Assembly: GCF_045277565.1 (NCBI RefSeq)
Contig: NZ_CP123585.1
Location: 190,969-254,968, forward strand
Length of the DNA stretch: 64,000 bases
Source of the DNA: Aliisedimentitalea scapharcae
GTDB lineage: Bacteria; Pseudomonadota; Alphaproteobacteria; Rhodobacterales; Rhodobacteraceae
Direction: 5' to 3'
Shown here: one piece after another, positions 8,669-18,436 of the stretch
How the letters are laid out: every line of letters begins with the position of its first letter
Position numbering within the stretch: the first letter of the stretch is position 1
Notes under the pieces: model-generated
What the model was told of the DNA's origin: nothing
Databases searched by the model: none
The model's input: the letters and a program-made list of their open reading frames with translations, nothing else
Made by a program: the position numbers and the translations under genes

Positions 8669-8744
8669 CAGCAGGCTGTCCACCACCTGCTGTCCTGGCC
8701 TCGCGGTGCTCTCTTTATTGCGGCGGGGCATTTTTATGCCGCAA
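8669..8744 (+). terminator. Two hairpins between the SHMT-like gene and dsdA
   Basis: CAGCAGG (8669-8675) pairs with CCTGCTG (8686-8692), and TTGCGGC (8718-8724) pairs with GCCGCAA (8738-8744). The second loop contains a T-run. They lie in the gap before D-serine ammonia-lyase and may be a partial terminator or mRNA-stabilising structures. I could not match them to a known riboswitch. Confidence 0.4.
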
Positions 8745-8825
8745 ACACATTACCTGCCAGCCGTTTCCGGGATGGTTGCAAATCCGAAATCGGGCATGCT
8801 GGCTGCAAGCAAAAAGGACAACGAA

Positions 8826-10121
8826 ATGGACAAAACCCTGGTGAGCCGCTTGCAGGCGCTAGAGCCGCTGATGTGGATCAACCCCGGGCTGGGCCCCACG
8901 GCCTCGGTGCAGGTGCCAGTGCGGCCAGAACAGGTGGCGGAGGCAGAAAAGAACTGGCGCTTGCTGGGGCCGCTGCTACAGCATTGCTTTGCCGATCTGC
9001 AACACAGCGGCGGTGTGATTGCCTCTGAATTGACCGAGGCGACGGATCTGGCGACGGCCATGGGCAAGGCACCGGGTCGTTACTTTGTGAAGGGCGATCA
9101 CGCGCTGCCAGTGGCGGGTTCTGTCAAGGCACGCGGCGGGGTATATGAAGTCTTCTTGCATGCGCTGTCTCTCGCGCGGCAGTTGGGGTTGATCGCACCG
9201 GATGCAACACCATCTGAGCTGGCATCTGACGCCGTACGGAAGAAATTTGGCGGCTTCACCGTTGCGGTTGGATCAACCGGCAACCTGGGTCTAAGCGTTG
9301 GTATCGCCGCCCGTGCGCTGGGGTTCCGCGCCGTTGTACATATGTCGGCGGATGCCAAGCCCTGGAAGGTTACGCGCCTGCGCCGCCATGGGGTCGATGT
9401 GGTGCAGCACCAGGCGGATTACGGCACTGCGGTCGCCTCAGCCCGGCAACAGGCACAGGCGGATTCAACGATCTATTTCGTCGATGACGAACGATCGGAA
9501 CTGCTGTTCTTTGGCTATTCCGCCGCCGCTGCGGAGTTGCGCGATCAGCTGACCGAGCGGCAGGTCCCGGTGGACGCGAACCATCCGTTATTCCTTTATC
9601 TGCCCTGCGGTATTGGCGGTGCGCCGGGCGGGATAGCTTATGGGCTGAAGCAGGTGTTTGGCGATCATGCCCATTGCTTCTTTGTCGAACCGGCACAATC
9701 GCCCTGCGCACTTGTGCAACTGGCTTCGGGGCTGAAAAGCGTGGTGACTGTTTATGACATCGGCCTGACCAACCAGACCGAAGCAGATGGCATGGCGGTA
9801 GCCGAGGTCAGCCAGTTCGTGGCGCAAGTCATGCAGCCCTTGCTGAGTGGGGTTTACACCGTTGCGGATGACGATTTGTTCCGCTGGCTGGCGCTGGCAC
9901 AGGAACATGCGGGGCTGCAGTTGGAGCCTTCGGCCGCCGCCTGCCTTGGCGGACCGCAGATGCTGCTGTCAACGGCGGAAGGGCAAGGCTATCTGGCGCA
10001 ACACGGGCTGGATGCCTGCATCGGACAAGGTACCCATGTGATGTGGGCCACCGGCGGCAGCCTGGTTCCCCAGGATGAATATCAGGGTTTCTTGCAAAAA
10101 GGCTGCGCTCTGATGGTATGA
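8826..10121 (+). CDS. dsdA: D-serine ammonia-lyase
   Basis: A 431-residue fold-type II PLP enzyme of the DsdA family that converts D-serine to pyruvate and ammonia. The PLP Lys is K101 in PVAGSVKARGG, and the cofactor phosphate-binding loop is VGSTGNLGLSVG near residue 155. The YLPCGIGGAPGG segment near 250 is typical, and length matches the family. ATG 8826 follows AAAAGGAC; upstream in-frame starts would add an unconserved lead of about 40 residues that crosses the hairpins. It is probably co-transcribed with the SHMT-like gene and so may drain D-serine made or taken up in one-carbon metabolism. The convergent GlxA-type gene lies 16 bases downstream. Confidence 0.92.
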   Translation: MDKTLVSRLQALEPLMWINPGLGPTASVQVPVRPEQVAEAEKNWRLLGPLLQHCFADLQHSGGVIASELTEATDLATAMGKAPGRYFVKGDHALPVAGSVKARGGVYEVFLHALSLARQLGLIAPDATPSELASDAVRKKFGGFTVAVGSTGNLGLSVGIAARALGFRAVVHMSADAKPWKVTRLRRHGVDVVQHQADYGTAVASARQQAQADSTIYFVDDERSELLFFGYSAAAAELRDQLTERQVPVDANHPLFLYLPCGIGGAPGGIAYGLKQVFGDHAHCFFVEPAQSPCALVQLASGLKSVVTVYDIGLTNQTEADGMAVAEVSQFVAQVMQPLLSGVYTVADDDLFRWLALAQEHAGLQLEPSAAACLGGPQMLLSTAEGQGYLAQHGLDACIGQGTHVMWATGGSLVPQDEYQGFLQKGCALMV

Positions 10122-10137
10122 GGCCCAGATGGCTGGA

Positions 10138-11109
10138 TCAGCCGGCCACCCCGGTATAGCGCAACTTGCGGGCTTCGGTCGGCTTTTGCCCGTATCGCTC
10201 CCGGTACCAGTGCGAGAAATTGGAATTGGAGGTAAAACCGCTGGCCACGCAAACCTCCATGATCGGAAGGTCAGTTTGGTAAAGAAGCTGATGTGCGTGC
10301 TCAAGCCGGATATTACGGTAGACGGTCATTGGTGTTTCGCCGAATTTGCAGCGAAAACTACGCTCCAACTGGCGCGGCGAAACAGCCAGCGCCAACGCCA
10401 GGCTGCGGCCCGGGATTGGGGTGTCGATATTGTCCTGCATCATCTCCAGGCCACGCAAGAGCAGGGGGCTGCCCTCAGCTTGGCGCAAGTATTTGCTCTG
10501 CTCGGACAAGGCACGTGCGCGCGTGTCCAGGGTGAGCCCGACATCAGCGGCGACGGATTGCGCCACAAAGGCACCCAGATCCTCGGCCACCAGCGCCAGG
10601 ATCATGTGCATCGCGGCAATACCGCCAAAGGCACTGTGGACATGGCCGTCCTGCCAGACCGGGCCGGGGTCTGAACACACGGCAAAGCGGCTTTCTCGTG
10701 CGGCAAACTCAAGCCGGGGGTGGACCGTCACCTCTCGTTGGCTCAACCCCGGCAGGTCCTGCAACAGGAACACCGCCCCGCCAACCAGGCCGATACGATG
10801 AAAACACGGCAATTTACTACGTAGCGGACTTCTGATTTCCGGGGACGCCTGCCAACGTTCGCTGCTTTGCCCGAACAGGATCAGGGTCTGGTTGCGCCCG
10901 CCACTGCTGACACCGCGCAGCTGATCAAGCCCGGCAGAGATCTTAACACGATAGAAATCCTGGCCCGTCAGCTCATTTGCAGCTTCAAGCAATTCCGTGC
11001 AGGCGCCAATGGCGGCATTGGAGTTGCTGGATTGTACCAGGATCGAGACCTTGTGCAGACCGATGGAACTTGAGCGGCCAGAGAAGGGGGCGACGGCTTG
11101 ATCATACAT
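10138..11109 (-). CDS. GlxA-family AraC-type transcriptional regulator
   Basis: A 323-residue protein with an N-terminal DJ-1/PfpI-like ligand domain (residues 15-180) and a C-terminal AraC double helix-turn-helix (ending with SGFTSNSNFSHWYRERYGQKP near 300). This architecture is that of GlxA/GbdR/CdhR-type regulators, which respond to betaines, carnitine or arginine. ATG 11109 is chosen because TTGGAG lies 8 bases upstream; earlier in-frame starts lack a ribosome site. It lies between dsdA (convergent) and soxG. Regulation of the sarcosine or D-serine genes is inferred from position. Confidence 0.85.
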   Translation of the reverse strand: MYDQAVAPFSGRSSSIGLHKVSILVQSSNSNAAIGACTELLEAANELTGQDFYRVKISAGLDQLRGVSSGGRNQTLILFGQSSERWQASPEIRSPLRSKLPCFHRIGLVGGAVFLLQDLPGLSQREVTVHPRLEFAARESRFAVCSDPGPVWQDGHVHSAFGGIAAMHMILALVAEDLGAFVAQSVAADVGLTLDTRARALSEQSKYLRQAEGSPLLLRGLEMMQDNIDTPIPGRSLALALAVSPRQLERSFRCKFGETPMTVYRNIRLEHAHQLLYQTDLPIMEVCVASGFTSNSNFSHWYRERYGQKPTEARKLRYTGVAG

Positions 11110-11275
11110 TCGGACACTCCAACAAGCGGGGGGCGGGACTTGATCAATTCTGGCGGCCACACGGGTGCGGAGCAAACCAGTATTTCTGCAAACTTGGCCT
11201 AGAAAAAATGAATCATGCGCTTGAGCTAGGCGAACGTGAAACGGCAGGCCCGGAAAACCGGGCTTGCCTATGTCT

Positions 11276-11845
11276 TCAACCTTTGGCGATGGCGTCGGCC
11301 AATGCGTCCCAAAGATACTCGCTCATCGAACGGCGTACCCGAAGCAAGAACCGGTTCTGGTCCAGCTGCGCGAGAATGACTACAGCTTGCAGGAAGTGGC
11401 TCTGGGCGCAGCTGCCAGTGCTGAACACGCGCGGGTGCAGATCCAGTGGACAGCCCTTCTCCAGGATCCGACGGGCCCCTTCACCGCTCAGCACCATGGC
11501 AACCGAATGGTCGGAGACGTCGGTCACCGCTGTGTGCTTGCCGACAAGCGCTGTTTCCAGCGCGGTCTGAAGGTTGGCGATGGCCGCGTGCGGTGCATGT
11601 ACCAACCACTCGTCTGGCCCCAGCCACAACACGGTGACAAAACCGATACTGGCAAAGGTGTTGGCCTGTTTCGGAACCTCGACGCCAAGCGCCTTGGAAG
11701 CCGCGACACAAGACGCTTCGTCCATGAGGCGAAGGTTCAAAGTGCCGAATTCCTCGGCGTGGTTCAAGCTGCTGGTGCCGGTTACCGGAGGTTTCCGGGT
11801 GATCAGCGACCGTGCAACTGGGGTAAATACCATGTCCTTAGGCAT
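11276..11845 (-). CDS. soxG: Sarcosine oxidase gamma subunit
   Basis: A 189-residue homologue of the gamma subunit of heterotetrameric sarcosine oxidase, with the GcvT-like fold. The conserved GPDEWLV and TDVSDHSVAMVLSG segments (near residues 75 and 110) are visible. It forms a complex with SoxA and helps hold the folate-binding site region. The start at 11845 follows AAAGGAGAAC, and the gene overlaps the soxA stop. An earlier ATG (11869) would be inside soxA without a ribosome site. Last gene of soxBDAG. Confidence 0.9.
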   Translation of the reverse strand: MPKDMVFTPVARSLITRKPPVTGTSSLNHAEEFGTLNLRLMDEASCVAASKALGVEVPKQANTFASIGFVTVLWLGPDEWLVHAPHAAIANLQTALETALVGKHTAVTDVSDHSVAMVLSGEGARRILEKGCPLDLHPRVFSTGSCAQSHFLQAVVILAQLDQNRFLLRVRRSMSEYLWDALADAIAKG

Positions 11846-14837
11846 GGGCGCGTTCTCCTTTTGCGTCATAGAACACCGGTGCGGTCAGGGTAACTTTCTC
11901 AGCATCACCATTGATGTTGCGCACTGTAAGGGTCTGACCGATGCAGGCACGGCCGTCTTCGACCAACGCCAGCGCGATCGACCGGCCCAGGTTTTCTGAC
12001 CAATAGGTCGAGCAGACCCAGCCCACGGTTTTCACCGGCGGCGCCTGGGTGGCCATCTCCACCAAATGCGAGCCATGCGGGATTACATAGTCGCGCTTGT
12101 CGGTCAGCAGGCCCACCAGCTGCTTGCGCCCGCTGCGCACCACTTCGGGCGCGTCAAAGCCGCGCTTGCCGATGAAGTCGCCCTTCTTTTTCGACACGAT
12201 CCAGCCCATGCCCAGGTCCATCGGGGTCACCGTGCCGTCGGTGTCCTGGCCAACAACGACAAAGCCGCGTTCGGCGCGCAGGATGTGCAGCGCTTCGGTG
12301 CCAAAGGGGATGATCTCAAACTCCCGACCTGCTTCAATGATCTGTTCCCAAACATACTGGCCATAGCGCGCGGGGACATTGATCTCGAAACTGGATTCAC
12401 CGGTGAAGCTGACCCGCAGGATGCGGGCGTCGACGCCTGCCACTTTGCCGTCCTTCATGGTCATGAAGGGGAAGGCGCCAGCCGAGATATCCAAAGAGGT
12501 GAGCTTTTCCAATACCTTGCGGGCATTGGGGCCGGCCAGCGAACAGACCGCCCAGTGTTCGGCCACATTGGTCAGATACACGTCCAAATGCGGCCACTCC
12601 ACCTGCAGCCAGTCTTCCAGCCAGGCCAGAACCGCCGCTGCGTTGCCGGTGGTGGTGGTCATGTGACAGTGGTTTTCACCCAGTTTGGTGGTGACACCAT
12701 CGTCAAAGATCATGCCGCGTTCGTTCAGCATGAAGCCGTATTTGGCCTGGCCCACCTTCAGCTTGTCCCAGGCGTTGGTATAAACAAGGTTAAGGAACTT
12801 GGTGGCATCCGGGCCGCGCACGTCGATCTTGCCCAGGGTCGAGGCGTCATAGATCCCGACCGACTGACGCACCATCTTTACTTCGCGGTTCTCAGCGACT
12901 TTGTGGCTTTCGCCAGGGCGGGCATAGACCAAGGGCCGCAGAAAATCGCCCATCGCCTCCATCACTGCGCCGTTCTGGCTGTGCCAGTCCCACATCGGGG
13001 TTTTTTGGGTGAAGTGAAACAATTCGCCCGCGTTCTGTCCGGCCATCGCGCCAAAGGTGGTTGGCGTATAGGGCGGGCGAAATGTGGTGGTGCCGACGCC
13101 GGGGATAGTGTCCCCGCGCAGATCCGCCATGATCGCCAACGCGTTCACATTCGACATCTTACCCTGATCGGTGGCCATGCCGGTGGTGGTATAGCGCTTC
13201 AGATGCTCGACCGAGACATACCCTTCGCGGTGGGCAAGGTGAATATCCGCGGCGGTCACGTCGTTCTGGTGATCGTGGAAGGCTTTCTTGCTTTCGCCGA
13301 CCGGCTTGCGCGACGTTACATAGTAGATCGGACGCAAGTCAAAGGCTTCCTCAGACGCTGCAATTGGGGTCTTGGCAACCCCGTCAAATCCGGCGTCCCG
13401 GGCTGCGGCCATGCCGACCTCGGTGCCCTCAGCCAGACAACCTGCCAGATCAAATGTGCCATTGCCCGAACCCGCCGCGCGGACCTTCTGCTGGCAGAAC
13501 TCCGGTTTGAAACATGCCACTGCGGGATCCCAGGCGACTTTGCCGCGGGCTTGGCTCCACATATGGACCGACGGGTTCCAGCCAGCGGATACGCCAATCG
13601 CGTCGCAAGGGATCAGGATTGAATTGCCAGCGACCGTGCGCCCGTCATTACTAAGCGGCGCAATCTCACAGCCTTTCACGCTATGTTTGCCCCTGGTGGC
13701 AACGATACCAAAACCTGCGTCGACCTGAATGCCTTTGGCCTGCGCGGCTTCGAATGCGGGTCCTGATGGCGATGGACGGGTATCAACGATGGTCACCTCG
13801 GCACCGGCATCACGGGCATCGATGGCGGCGGCATAGGCAGAGTTGTTGTTGGTGAAGATCACCACCTGTTTGCCCGGCAGCACGCCATATTGGTTCACAT
13901 ATGTGCGCAGAGCGCTGGCCATCATGATGCCAGGGCGGTCGTTTTCCGCAAAAACCGGCGGACGCTCATGCGCGCCGGCAGCCAGCACCACTTGTGCGGC
14001 CCGGATTTTCCAGAACCGTTCGCGTACACCGTTCTGACGGGGGCCATTGTGGTTGGTCACCCGCTCTAGCGCGGTGATGTAGTTGTGGTCGTAATAGGCC
14101 GAAGCGGTAGTGCGGGTCAGCACGGTGACCTCTTCGATGGCCTCCAGTTCGCTCAGCGTATCAGTAATCCACTGGTCGGCAGGCTTGCCGTCGATATCTT
14201 CGCCCGTGGTCAGGAGCGAGCCGCCAGCCGATGCGTTTTCATCCAGAACGATGACCCGCGCGCCGGTGCGGCCAGCATTCAGCGCTGCCGCTAGACCAGC
14301 AGGACCCATGCCGACAACCAATACATCGCAATGCACATGGCGGTGTTCATAGACATCCGGATCGTTTTCTTCGGGACATTTGCCCAGACCGGCGGACTTG
14401 CGGATCACCGGTTCAAACACTTTCTCCCACCAGCTCGCGGGCCACATGAAGGTCTTATAATAAAAGCCCGAAGGGATGAGCCGGGATGCTGCATTGTTGA
14501 CCGCGCCCACGTCCCAGCGGACCGAGGGCCAGCAGTTCTGGCTGGCCGCACTCAGCCCATCATAAAGCTCGACCATGGTGGCGCGGGTGTTCGGTTCGGT
14601 CCAGGCACCGGTTTCCAACTGCACGAGGCCCGAGGGTTCTTCGGACCCGGCGGTGTATACGCCGCGCGGGCGATGGTATTTGAACGACCGGCCCAATAGT
14701 TTGACATTATTGGCCAGCAAAGCGGACGCAAGCGTGTCGCCCTCATAGCCCTGATAGCTTTTGCCATTGAAGGTAAAGCTGACCGGTTTCGCGCGGTTTA
14801 TCCGCCCTTTGCCGGTTACGCGGTTTACTTGTGCCAT
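11838..14837 (-). CDS. soxA: Sarcosine oxidase alpha subunit
   Basis: A 999-residue large subunit of heterotetrameric sarcosine oxidase. The N-terminal ferredoxin-like domain (FTFNGKSYQGYEGDTLASALL, residues 18-38 region) is followed by the NAD-binding motif VVGMGPAGLAAAL near 175, then a second nucleotide-binding half. The C-terminal half is a GcvT-like THF-binding domain. The complex oxidises sarcosine to glycine and transfers the one-carbon unit to THF, making 5,10-methylene-THF and hydrogen peroxide. ATG 14837 gives the usual length. It sits one base after soxD and overlaps soxG. Confidence 0.95.
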   Translation of the reverse strand: MAQVNRVTGKGRINRAKPVSFTFNGKSYQGYEGDTLASALLANNVKLLGRSFKYHRPRGVYTAGSEEPSGLVQLETGAWTEPNTRATMVELYDGLSAASQNCWPSVRWDVGAVNNAASRLIPSGFYYKTFMWPASWWEKVFEPVIRKSAGLGKCPEENDPDVYEHRHVHCDVLVVGMGPAGLAAALNAGRTGARVIVLDENASAGGSLLTTGEDIDGKPADQWITDTLSELEAIEEVTVLTRTTASAYYDHNYITALERVTNHNGPRQNGVRERFWKIRAAQVVLAAGAHERPPVFAENDRPGIMMASALRTYVNQYGVLPGKQVVIFTNNNSAYAAAIDARDAGAEVTIVDTRPSPSGPAFEAAQAKGIQVDAGFGIVATRGKHSVKGCEIAPLSNDGRTVAGNSILIPCDAIGVSAGWNPSVHMWSQARGKVAWDPAVACFKPEFCQQKVRAAGSGNGTFDLAGCLAEGTEVGMAAARDAGFDGVAKTPIAASEEAFDLRPIYYVTSRKPVGESKKAFHDHQNDVTAADIHLAHREGYVSVEHLKRYTTTGMATDQGKMSNVNALAIMADLRGDTIPGVGTTTFRPPYTPTTFGAMAGQNAGELFHFTQKTPMWDWHSQNGAVMEAMGDFLRPLVYARPGESHKVAENREVKMVRQSVGIYDASTLGKIDVRGPDATKFLNLVYTNAWDKLKVGQAKYGFMLNERGMIFDDGVTTKLGENHCHMTTTTGNAAAVLAWLEDWLQVEWPHLDVYLTNVAEHWAVCSLAGPNARKVLEKLTSLDISAGAFPFMTMKDGKVAGVDARILRVSFTGESSFEINVPARYGQYVWEQIIEAGREFEIIPFGTEALHILRAERGFVVVGQDTDGTVTPMDLGMGWIVSKKKGDFIGKRGFDAPEVVRSGRKQLVGLLTDKRDYVIPHGSHLVEMATQAPPVKTVGWVCSTYWSENLGRSIALALVEDGRACIGQTLTVRNINGDAEKVTLTAPVFYDAKGERAHA

Positions 14838-14838
14838 T

Positions 14839-15180
14839 TTACTTGGCCTCGGTTTCAGTGGTTGCTTCGAATTCGGATTTCGACAGGACACCGTCCCAAT
14901 CGTCGGGCGGCAGGGGCGCGGTTTCGCCCACCTTGTAGGTGGCCCAGAACTGGTCGGTCACCGTGTGGCGTACTGCGTTGAACCAGCGGCGACAGCCCAT
15001 TGCGTGGTTCCAGCGTTCCTGATGCGCACCTTTGGGGTTCTTGCGGGTGAACAGATAGCGGGCAAACTCAGCATCGCTGATCGCGGCCATGTCTTTGGGC
15101 CGCGCAATATGCGCCTCGCCGCCATACGCGAATTCGGTGAGGTTGCGTTTGCCACAAAAGGGGCAATCTACTTGGATCAT
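14839..15180 (-). CDS. soxD: Sarcosine oxidase delta subunit
   Basis: A 113-residue zinc-binding delta subunit. The four expected ligands are in place: C6 and C9 (CPFC), H59 and C63 (in NHAMGC). It binds between the other subunits of the sarcosine oxidase complex. It lies 11 bases after soxB and one base before soxA, so it is translated as part of the operon. Length is usual. Confidence 0.95.
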   Translation of the reverse strand: MIQVDCPFCGKRNLTEFAYGGEAHIARPKDMAAISDAEFARYLFTRKNPKGAHQERWNHAMGCRRWFNAVRHTVTDQFWATYKVGETAPLPPDDWDGVLSKSEFEATTETEAK

Positions 15181-15191
15181 GCTCTTTTTCC

Positions 15192-16436
15192 TTAGTGCGC
15201 AGCTGCAGCCGCCGCGGCCTCGTCGACCAGGCGGCCCGAGGTGAAGCGGTCAAGCGAGAAGGGTTTGGCGATGGGATGCAATTCGTCCTTGGCGAGACTG
15301 GCAGCAAACACGTTGCCCGATCCCGGTGTCGCCTTGAAGCCGCCAGTGCCCCAGCCGGAATTGACATACAGACCGTCAACACCGGTGTGGCTGATGATGG
15401 GTGACCGGTCGGGCGAAATATCCACGATCCCGGCCCATTGCCGCATCATCCTGAGCCGCGAGAAAATCGGCATCAGCTCGATCAGCGGACCGATCACATG
15501 GTCAACCGCATCCAGCCCGCCGCGCTGCGAATAGGAGTTCTGGGGGTCGGTCCCTGCGCCCACCACCAGCTCGCCCTTGTCGGATTGACTGACGTAGACG
15601 TGGATGCCGTTGGACATCAGAACGCAGTCGATGACCGGTTTGATCGGCTCTGAGACCAACGCCTGCAGCGGTACCGATTCCAGCGGCATGTCCACGCCCG
15701 CTTTTTGCATCACGACCGAAGTATGGCCTGCTGCCACCACGCCAACGCGGTTCGACCGGATATTGCCGCGGGTGGTTTTCACCCCCATGACTTTTCCACC
15801 CTGAATGTCGAAACCGGTGACTTCACAGTTCTGGATGATATCGACACCCAGGCTGTCAGCGGCGCGGGCATAGCCCCAGGCCACCGCATCATGGCGGGCG
15901 GTGCCCGCACGTTTTTGCAGCAGCGCGCCCATCACAGGATAGCGGCAGTTGATGTTGATCTCGGGGATCATTTCTTTGACCTGACCGGGGCTCAGAAATT
16001 CGTTCTCGATCCCGTTCAGGTGGATCGCATTGCCACGACGTTGGATCTCCTGCATCTCATGCTCGGAATGTGCCAGAAAGCACAGACCGCGCTGCGAGAA
16101 CATCAGGTTATAGTTCAGCTCCTGGGTCAGCCCTTCCCAGAGCTTCATTGAATGCTCGTAAATGGCCGAGCTGTCGTCCCACAGGTAATTGGAGCGCACC
16201 ACGGTGGTGTTCCGCCCGGTGTTACCGCCGCCGATCCAGCCCTTTTCCAGGATCGCGACATTGGTGATGCCGTGTTCCTTGGCCAAATAATACGCGGTCG
16301 CCAGACCGTGGCCGCCGCCACCGATGATGATCACATCATAGGCCGGTTTGGGGTCGGGATCGCGCCATGCGCGCTGCCAGCCCTTATGATACCCTAGGCT
16401 TTTGCCCAGGATATTCAGGAGTGAATATCGTTGCAT
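15192..16436 (-). CDS. soxB: Sarcosine oxidase beta subunit
   Basis: A 414-residue FAD/FMN-binding subunit with the dinucleotide motif VIIIGGGGHGLATAYYLAK at residues 36-54 and a C-terminal FMN-linked region (GWGTGGFKATPGSG). This subunit holds the sarcosine oxidation site and covalent FMN in the family. ATG 16436 gives the typical start MQRYS; earlier in-frame codons lack conservation. It is 98 bases after dctM and is probably co-transcribed with the TRAP genes, linking uptake to oxidation. Confidence 0.94.
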   Translation of the reverse strand: MQRYSLLNILGKSLGYHKGWQRAWRDPDPKPAYDVIIIGGGGHGLATAYYLAKEHGITNVAILEKGWIGGGNTGRNTTVVRSNYLWDDSSAIYEHSMKLWEGLTQELNYNLMFSQRGLCFLAHSEHEMQEIQRRGNAIHLNGIENEFLSPGQVKEMIPEININCRYPVMGALLQKRAGTARHDAVAWGYARAADSLGVDIIQNCEVTGFDIQGGKVMGVKTTRGNIRSNRVGVVAAGHTSVVMQKAGVDMPLESVPLQALVSEPIKPVIDCVLMSNGIHVYVSQSDKGELVVGAGTDPQNSYSQRGGLDAVDHVIGPLIELMPIFSRLRMMRQWAGIVDISPDRSPIISHTGVDGLYVNSGWGTGGFKATPGSGNVFAASLAKDELHPIAKPFSLDRFTSGRLVDEAAAAAAAH

Positions 16437-16534
16437 TTTATGAGTCTCTTGGTTGGTCTTGCTGCCCCGGCCATCCGGGGCGGCAAGGAGGTTTTCTTGA
16501 ACATGGCCGGGGTATGCGACCCCGGCGGGGGGCC

Positions 16535-17824
16535 TCAGCCGAAAATCAGCGTCGGCAACCACAGCGCCACATCAGGCACATATGTGGTGATGATCAGCGT
16601 CGGCAGCCAGGCAAACGCGATGAAGACCAGAATAGGCTTCAGCATGGTATTCACCGGCGTGCCGGTGACCCGCGCGCCCAGATAGAGCAGTGGCGCAGTC
16701 GGCGGCGTGATGTTCGCCATCCCGAGGTTCACACCCAGAACAGCGGCAAAATGCACCGGATCCATGCCCACCGAAGTGACGATCGGCAACAGCAGCGGCG
16801 CCGAAAGCAGCAGGCCCGAGATATCATCCATCAACATCCCGATCAGGATCATCACGATGTTCACCATCAAGAGGATGATGATCGGGTTTTCGCTGACCGA
16901 ATAGACCAGTTCCTTGGCCAGTGTCGGAATGTCCTCGAAGATCAGAAAGCGCGACACAATCAACACCATAAAGATCATCGCCATAACAACACCGATGGTC
17001 ACACCGGGCTGACGAAGGGTCAGCAGCAACGTGCGCCAGGTCAAACCCTTGTAGATGTAGATGCCGATTGGGATGGCATAGAGCACAGCCACGCCTGCCG
17101 CTTCGGTCGGGGTCATGATGCCGCCATAGATGCCACCCAAGATGATGGCGGGCATCAGGAATGCGGGCGTGGCAATCGCTGAACGCTTGCGCCATTCGCG
17201 CAGAAAGTGCTTGGGCCGGTCGGTCAGCACAATGTCCTGGTTCTTGCGCAGCATAAAAAAGTTCACGATGCACAAAAGCGTCACCAGGATGATGCCCGGC
17301 ACCACGGTGGAGAGAAAGCACTTCAGAACCGACTGCTGGGTTACCCACGCATAGAGGATCTGCGCCGCTGACGGTGGGATCAACAGACCCAGAGGGCTTG
17401 CGGCCACGATCAGCGCCGCTGACATGCCCTGTGGATACTTGGCCTCGCGCAGGTGCGGCATCATGATACCACCGATGCAGGTCAACGTTGCCGCGCCCGA
17501 CCCGGAGATGGCCCCGAAGATTGCCGAGGCCACAACAGCCGCCGCAGTCAAACCTCCGCGAATGTGACCCACGAACAGTTCGGCCAAATTGACCAATGGT
17601 CCGGCGATCTTGCCCTTTTCCATGACCGCGCCAGCCATGATGAACAGTGGGATGGCCAGCAGCACGACCGAATTCATTTTCCAGTGGCCCGAAGGCAGAT
17701 AGCCCGCAACGTCATGGCCGCCAAACAGCCACAGGAACACCAGTACGCCGCCAAAAGACAGTGGCACCGAGACGCCAACCAGCAAGAGAGTACAGATGAT
17801 GAGAATGGAAATACCGATGATCAT
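16535..17824 (-). CDS. dctM: TRAP transporter large permease (DctM family)
   Basis: A 429-residue polytopic membrane protein of the DctM family with about 12 hydrophobic segments and the typical MLMDDISGLLLSAPLLLPI and ITPPTAPLLYLGA stretches in the C-terminal half. It forms the sodium-coupled permease with DctQ. The ATG overlaps the dctQ stop by four bases. Together with dctP and dctQ it precedes soxB on the same strand, so the substrate is probably a methylated amine or amino acid feeding sarcosine oxidase. This substrate guess rests on position only. Confidence 0.92.
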   Translation of the reverse strand: MIIGISILIICTLLLVGVSVPLSFGGVLVFLWLFGGHDVAGYLPSGHWKMNSVVLLAIPLFIMAGAVMEKGKIAGPLVNLAELFVGHIRGGLTAAAVVASAIFGAISGSGAATLTCIGGIMMPHLREAKYPQGMSAALIVAASPLGLLIPPSAAQILYAWVTQQSVLKCFLSTVVPGIILVTLLCIVNFFMLRKNQDIVLTDRPKHFLREWRKRSAIATPAFLMPAIILGGIYGGIMTPTEAAGVAVLYAIPIGIYIYKGLTWRTLLLTLRQPGVTIGVVMAMIFMVLIVSRFLIFEDIPTLAKELVYSVSENPIIILLMVNIVMILIGMLMDDISGLLLSAPLLLPIVTSVGMDPVHFAAVLGVNLGMANITPPTAPLLYLGARVTGTPVNTMLKPILVFIAFAWLPTLIITTYVPDVALWLPTLIFG

Positions 17825-18399
17825 TTGTTGGGTCCTCTCGCGCTTTGACGCGGGATCAGCTGATTGTCTTCGCGGGTGTCCGGCGCACCGGTTTTCAGCA
17901 GAACGTACAGATGCAGGATTGAGTAGACCGCCATCAGGATGAAACCGAAGAAGATGCCGATGCGCGGCACCAGAAACGGGATATGCAGAGCAATGGTGGT
18001 CTGCCAGTTCGGGTAATAGCTGATCTCGTCCGCGATCATCAGATAGGCCCAATAGATGATGGCAAAGGTGATCAGCACTTCGATGAACTCGATGATCACA
18101 TTGCGCAGCCACAGTTTGCGTGGGTCCTTGATGACAAAGCCGAGCAGATCGGCGTTCACGTGGCTTTTGTCGTATGTTCCCATGGCCGAGGCCATGAAGA
18201 ACATCCAGAAGCAGATCACCATCAGCCATTCTTCATAGGCAAACAGGTCCGCGCTGAACCCGTAGCGGGCGACCACGACAAAGCCAAAGGTCAGGGCCAT
18301 GATCAGCGAAGCAACGACGATGATGAAGTTTTTTATGGCCAGCGCGACCCGGACGGGCCCTGCGATGGCATTCGGAAGTTTGTCGACAAGCTCAGGCAT
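17821..18399 (-). CDS. dctQ: TRAP transporter small permease (DctQ family)
   Basis: A 192-residue protein with four hydrophobic segments (about residues 22-48, 62-80, 100-125 and 148-172). It matches the DctQ small membrane subunit that pairs with DctM. ATG 18399 is the only plausible start. It overlaps dctM at the 3' end and lies downstream of a terminator-like hairpin after dctP. Confidence 0.88.
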   Translation of the reverse strand: MPELVDKLPNAIAGPVRVALAIKNFIIVVASLIMALTFGFVVVARYGFSADLFAYEEWLMVICFWMFFMASAMGTYDKSHVNADLLGFVIKDPRKLWLRNVIIEFIEVLITFAIIYWAYLMIADEISYYPNWQTTIALHIPFLVPRIGIFFGFILMAVYSILHLYVLLKTGAPDTREDNQLIPRQSARGPNK

Positions 18400-18436
18400 G
18401 TCTCTCCCCTTCTTGGTAGAGATTCCGCACCAGCGG

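Noticed and set aside
8669..8744. Glycine riboswitch before dsdA
   Set aside because: The hairpins lack the conserved glycine aptamer core; only simple stems are seen.
12066..13622. Long plus-strand frame of 518 residues
   Set aside because: It is antisense to soxA, whose family match is certain; the frame is a by-product of high GC and codon bias.
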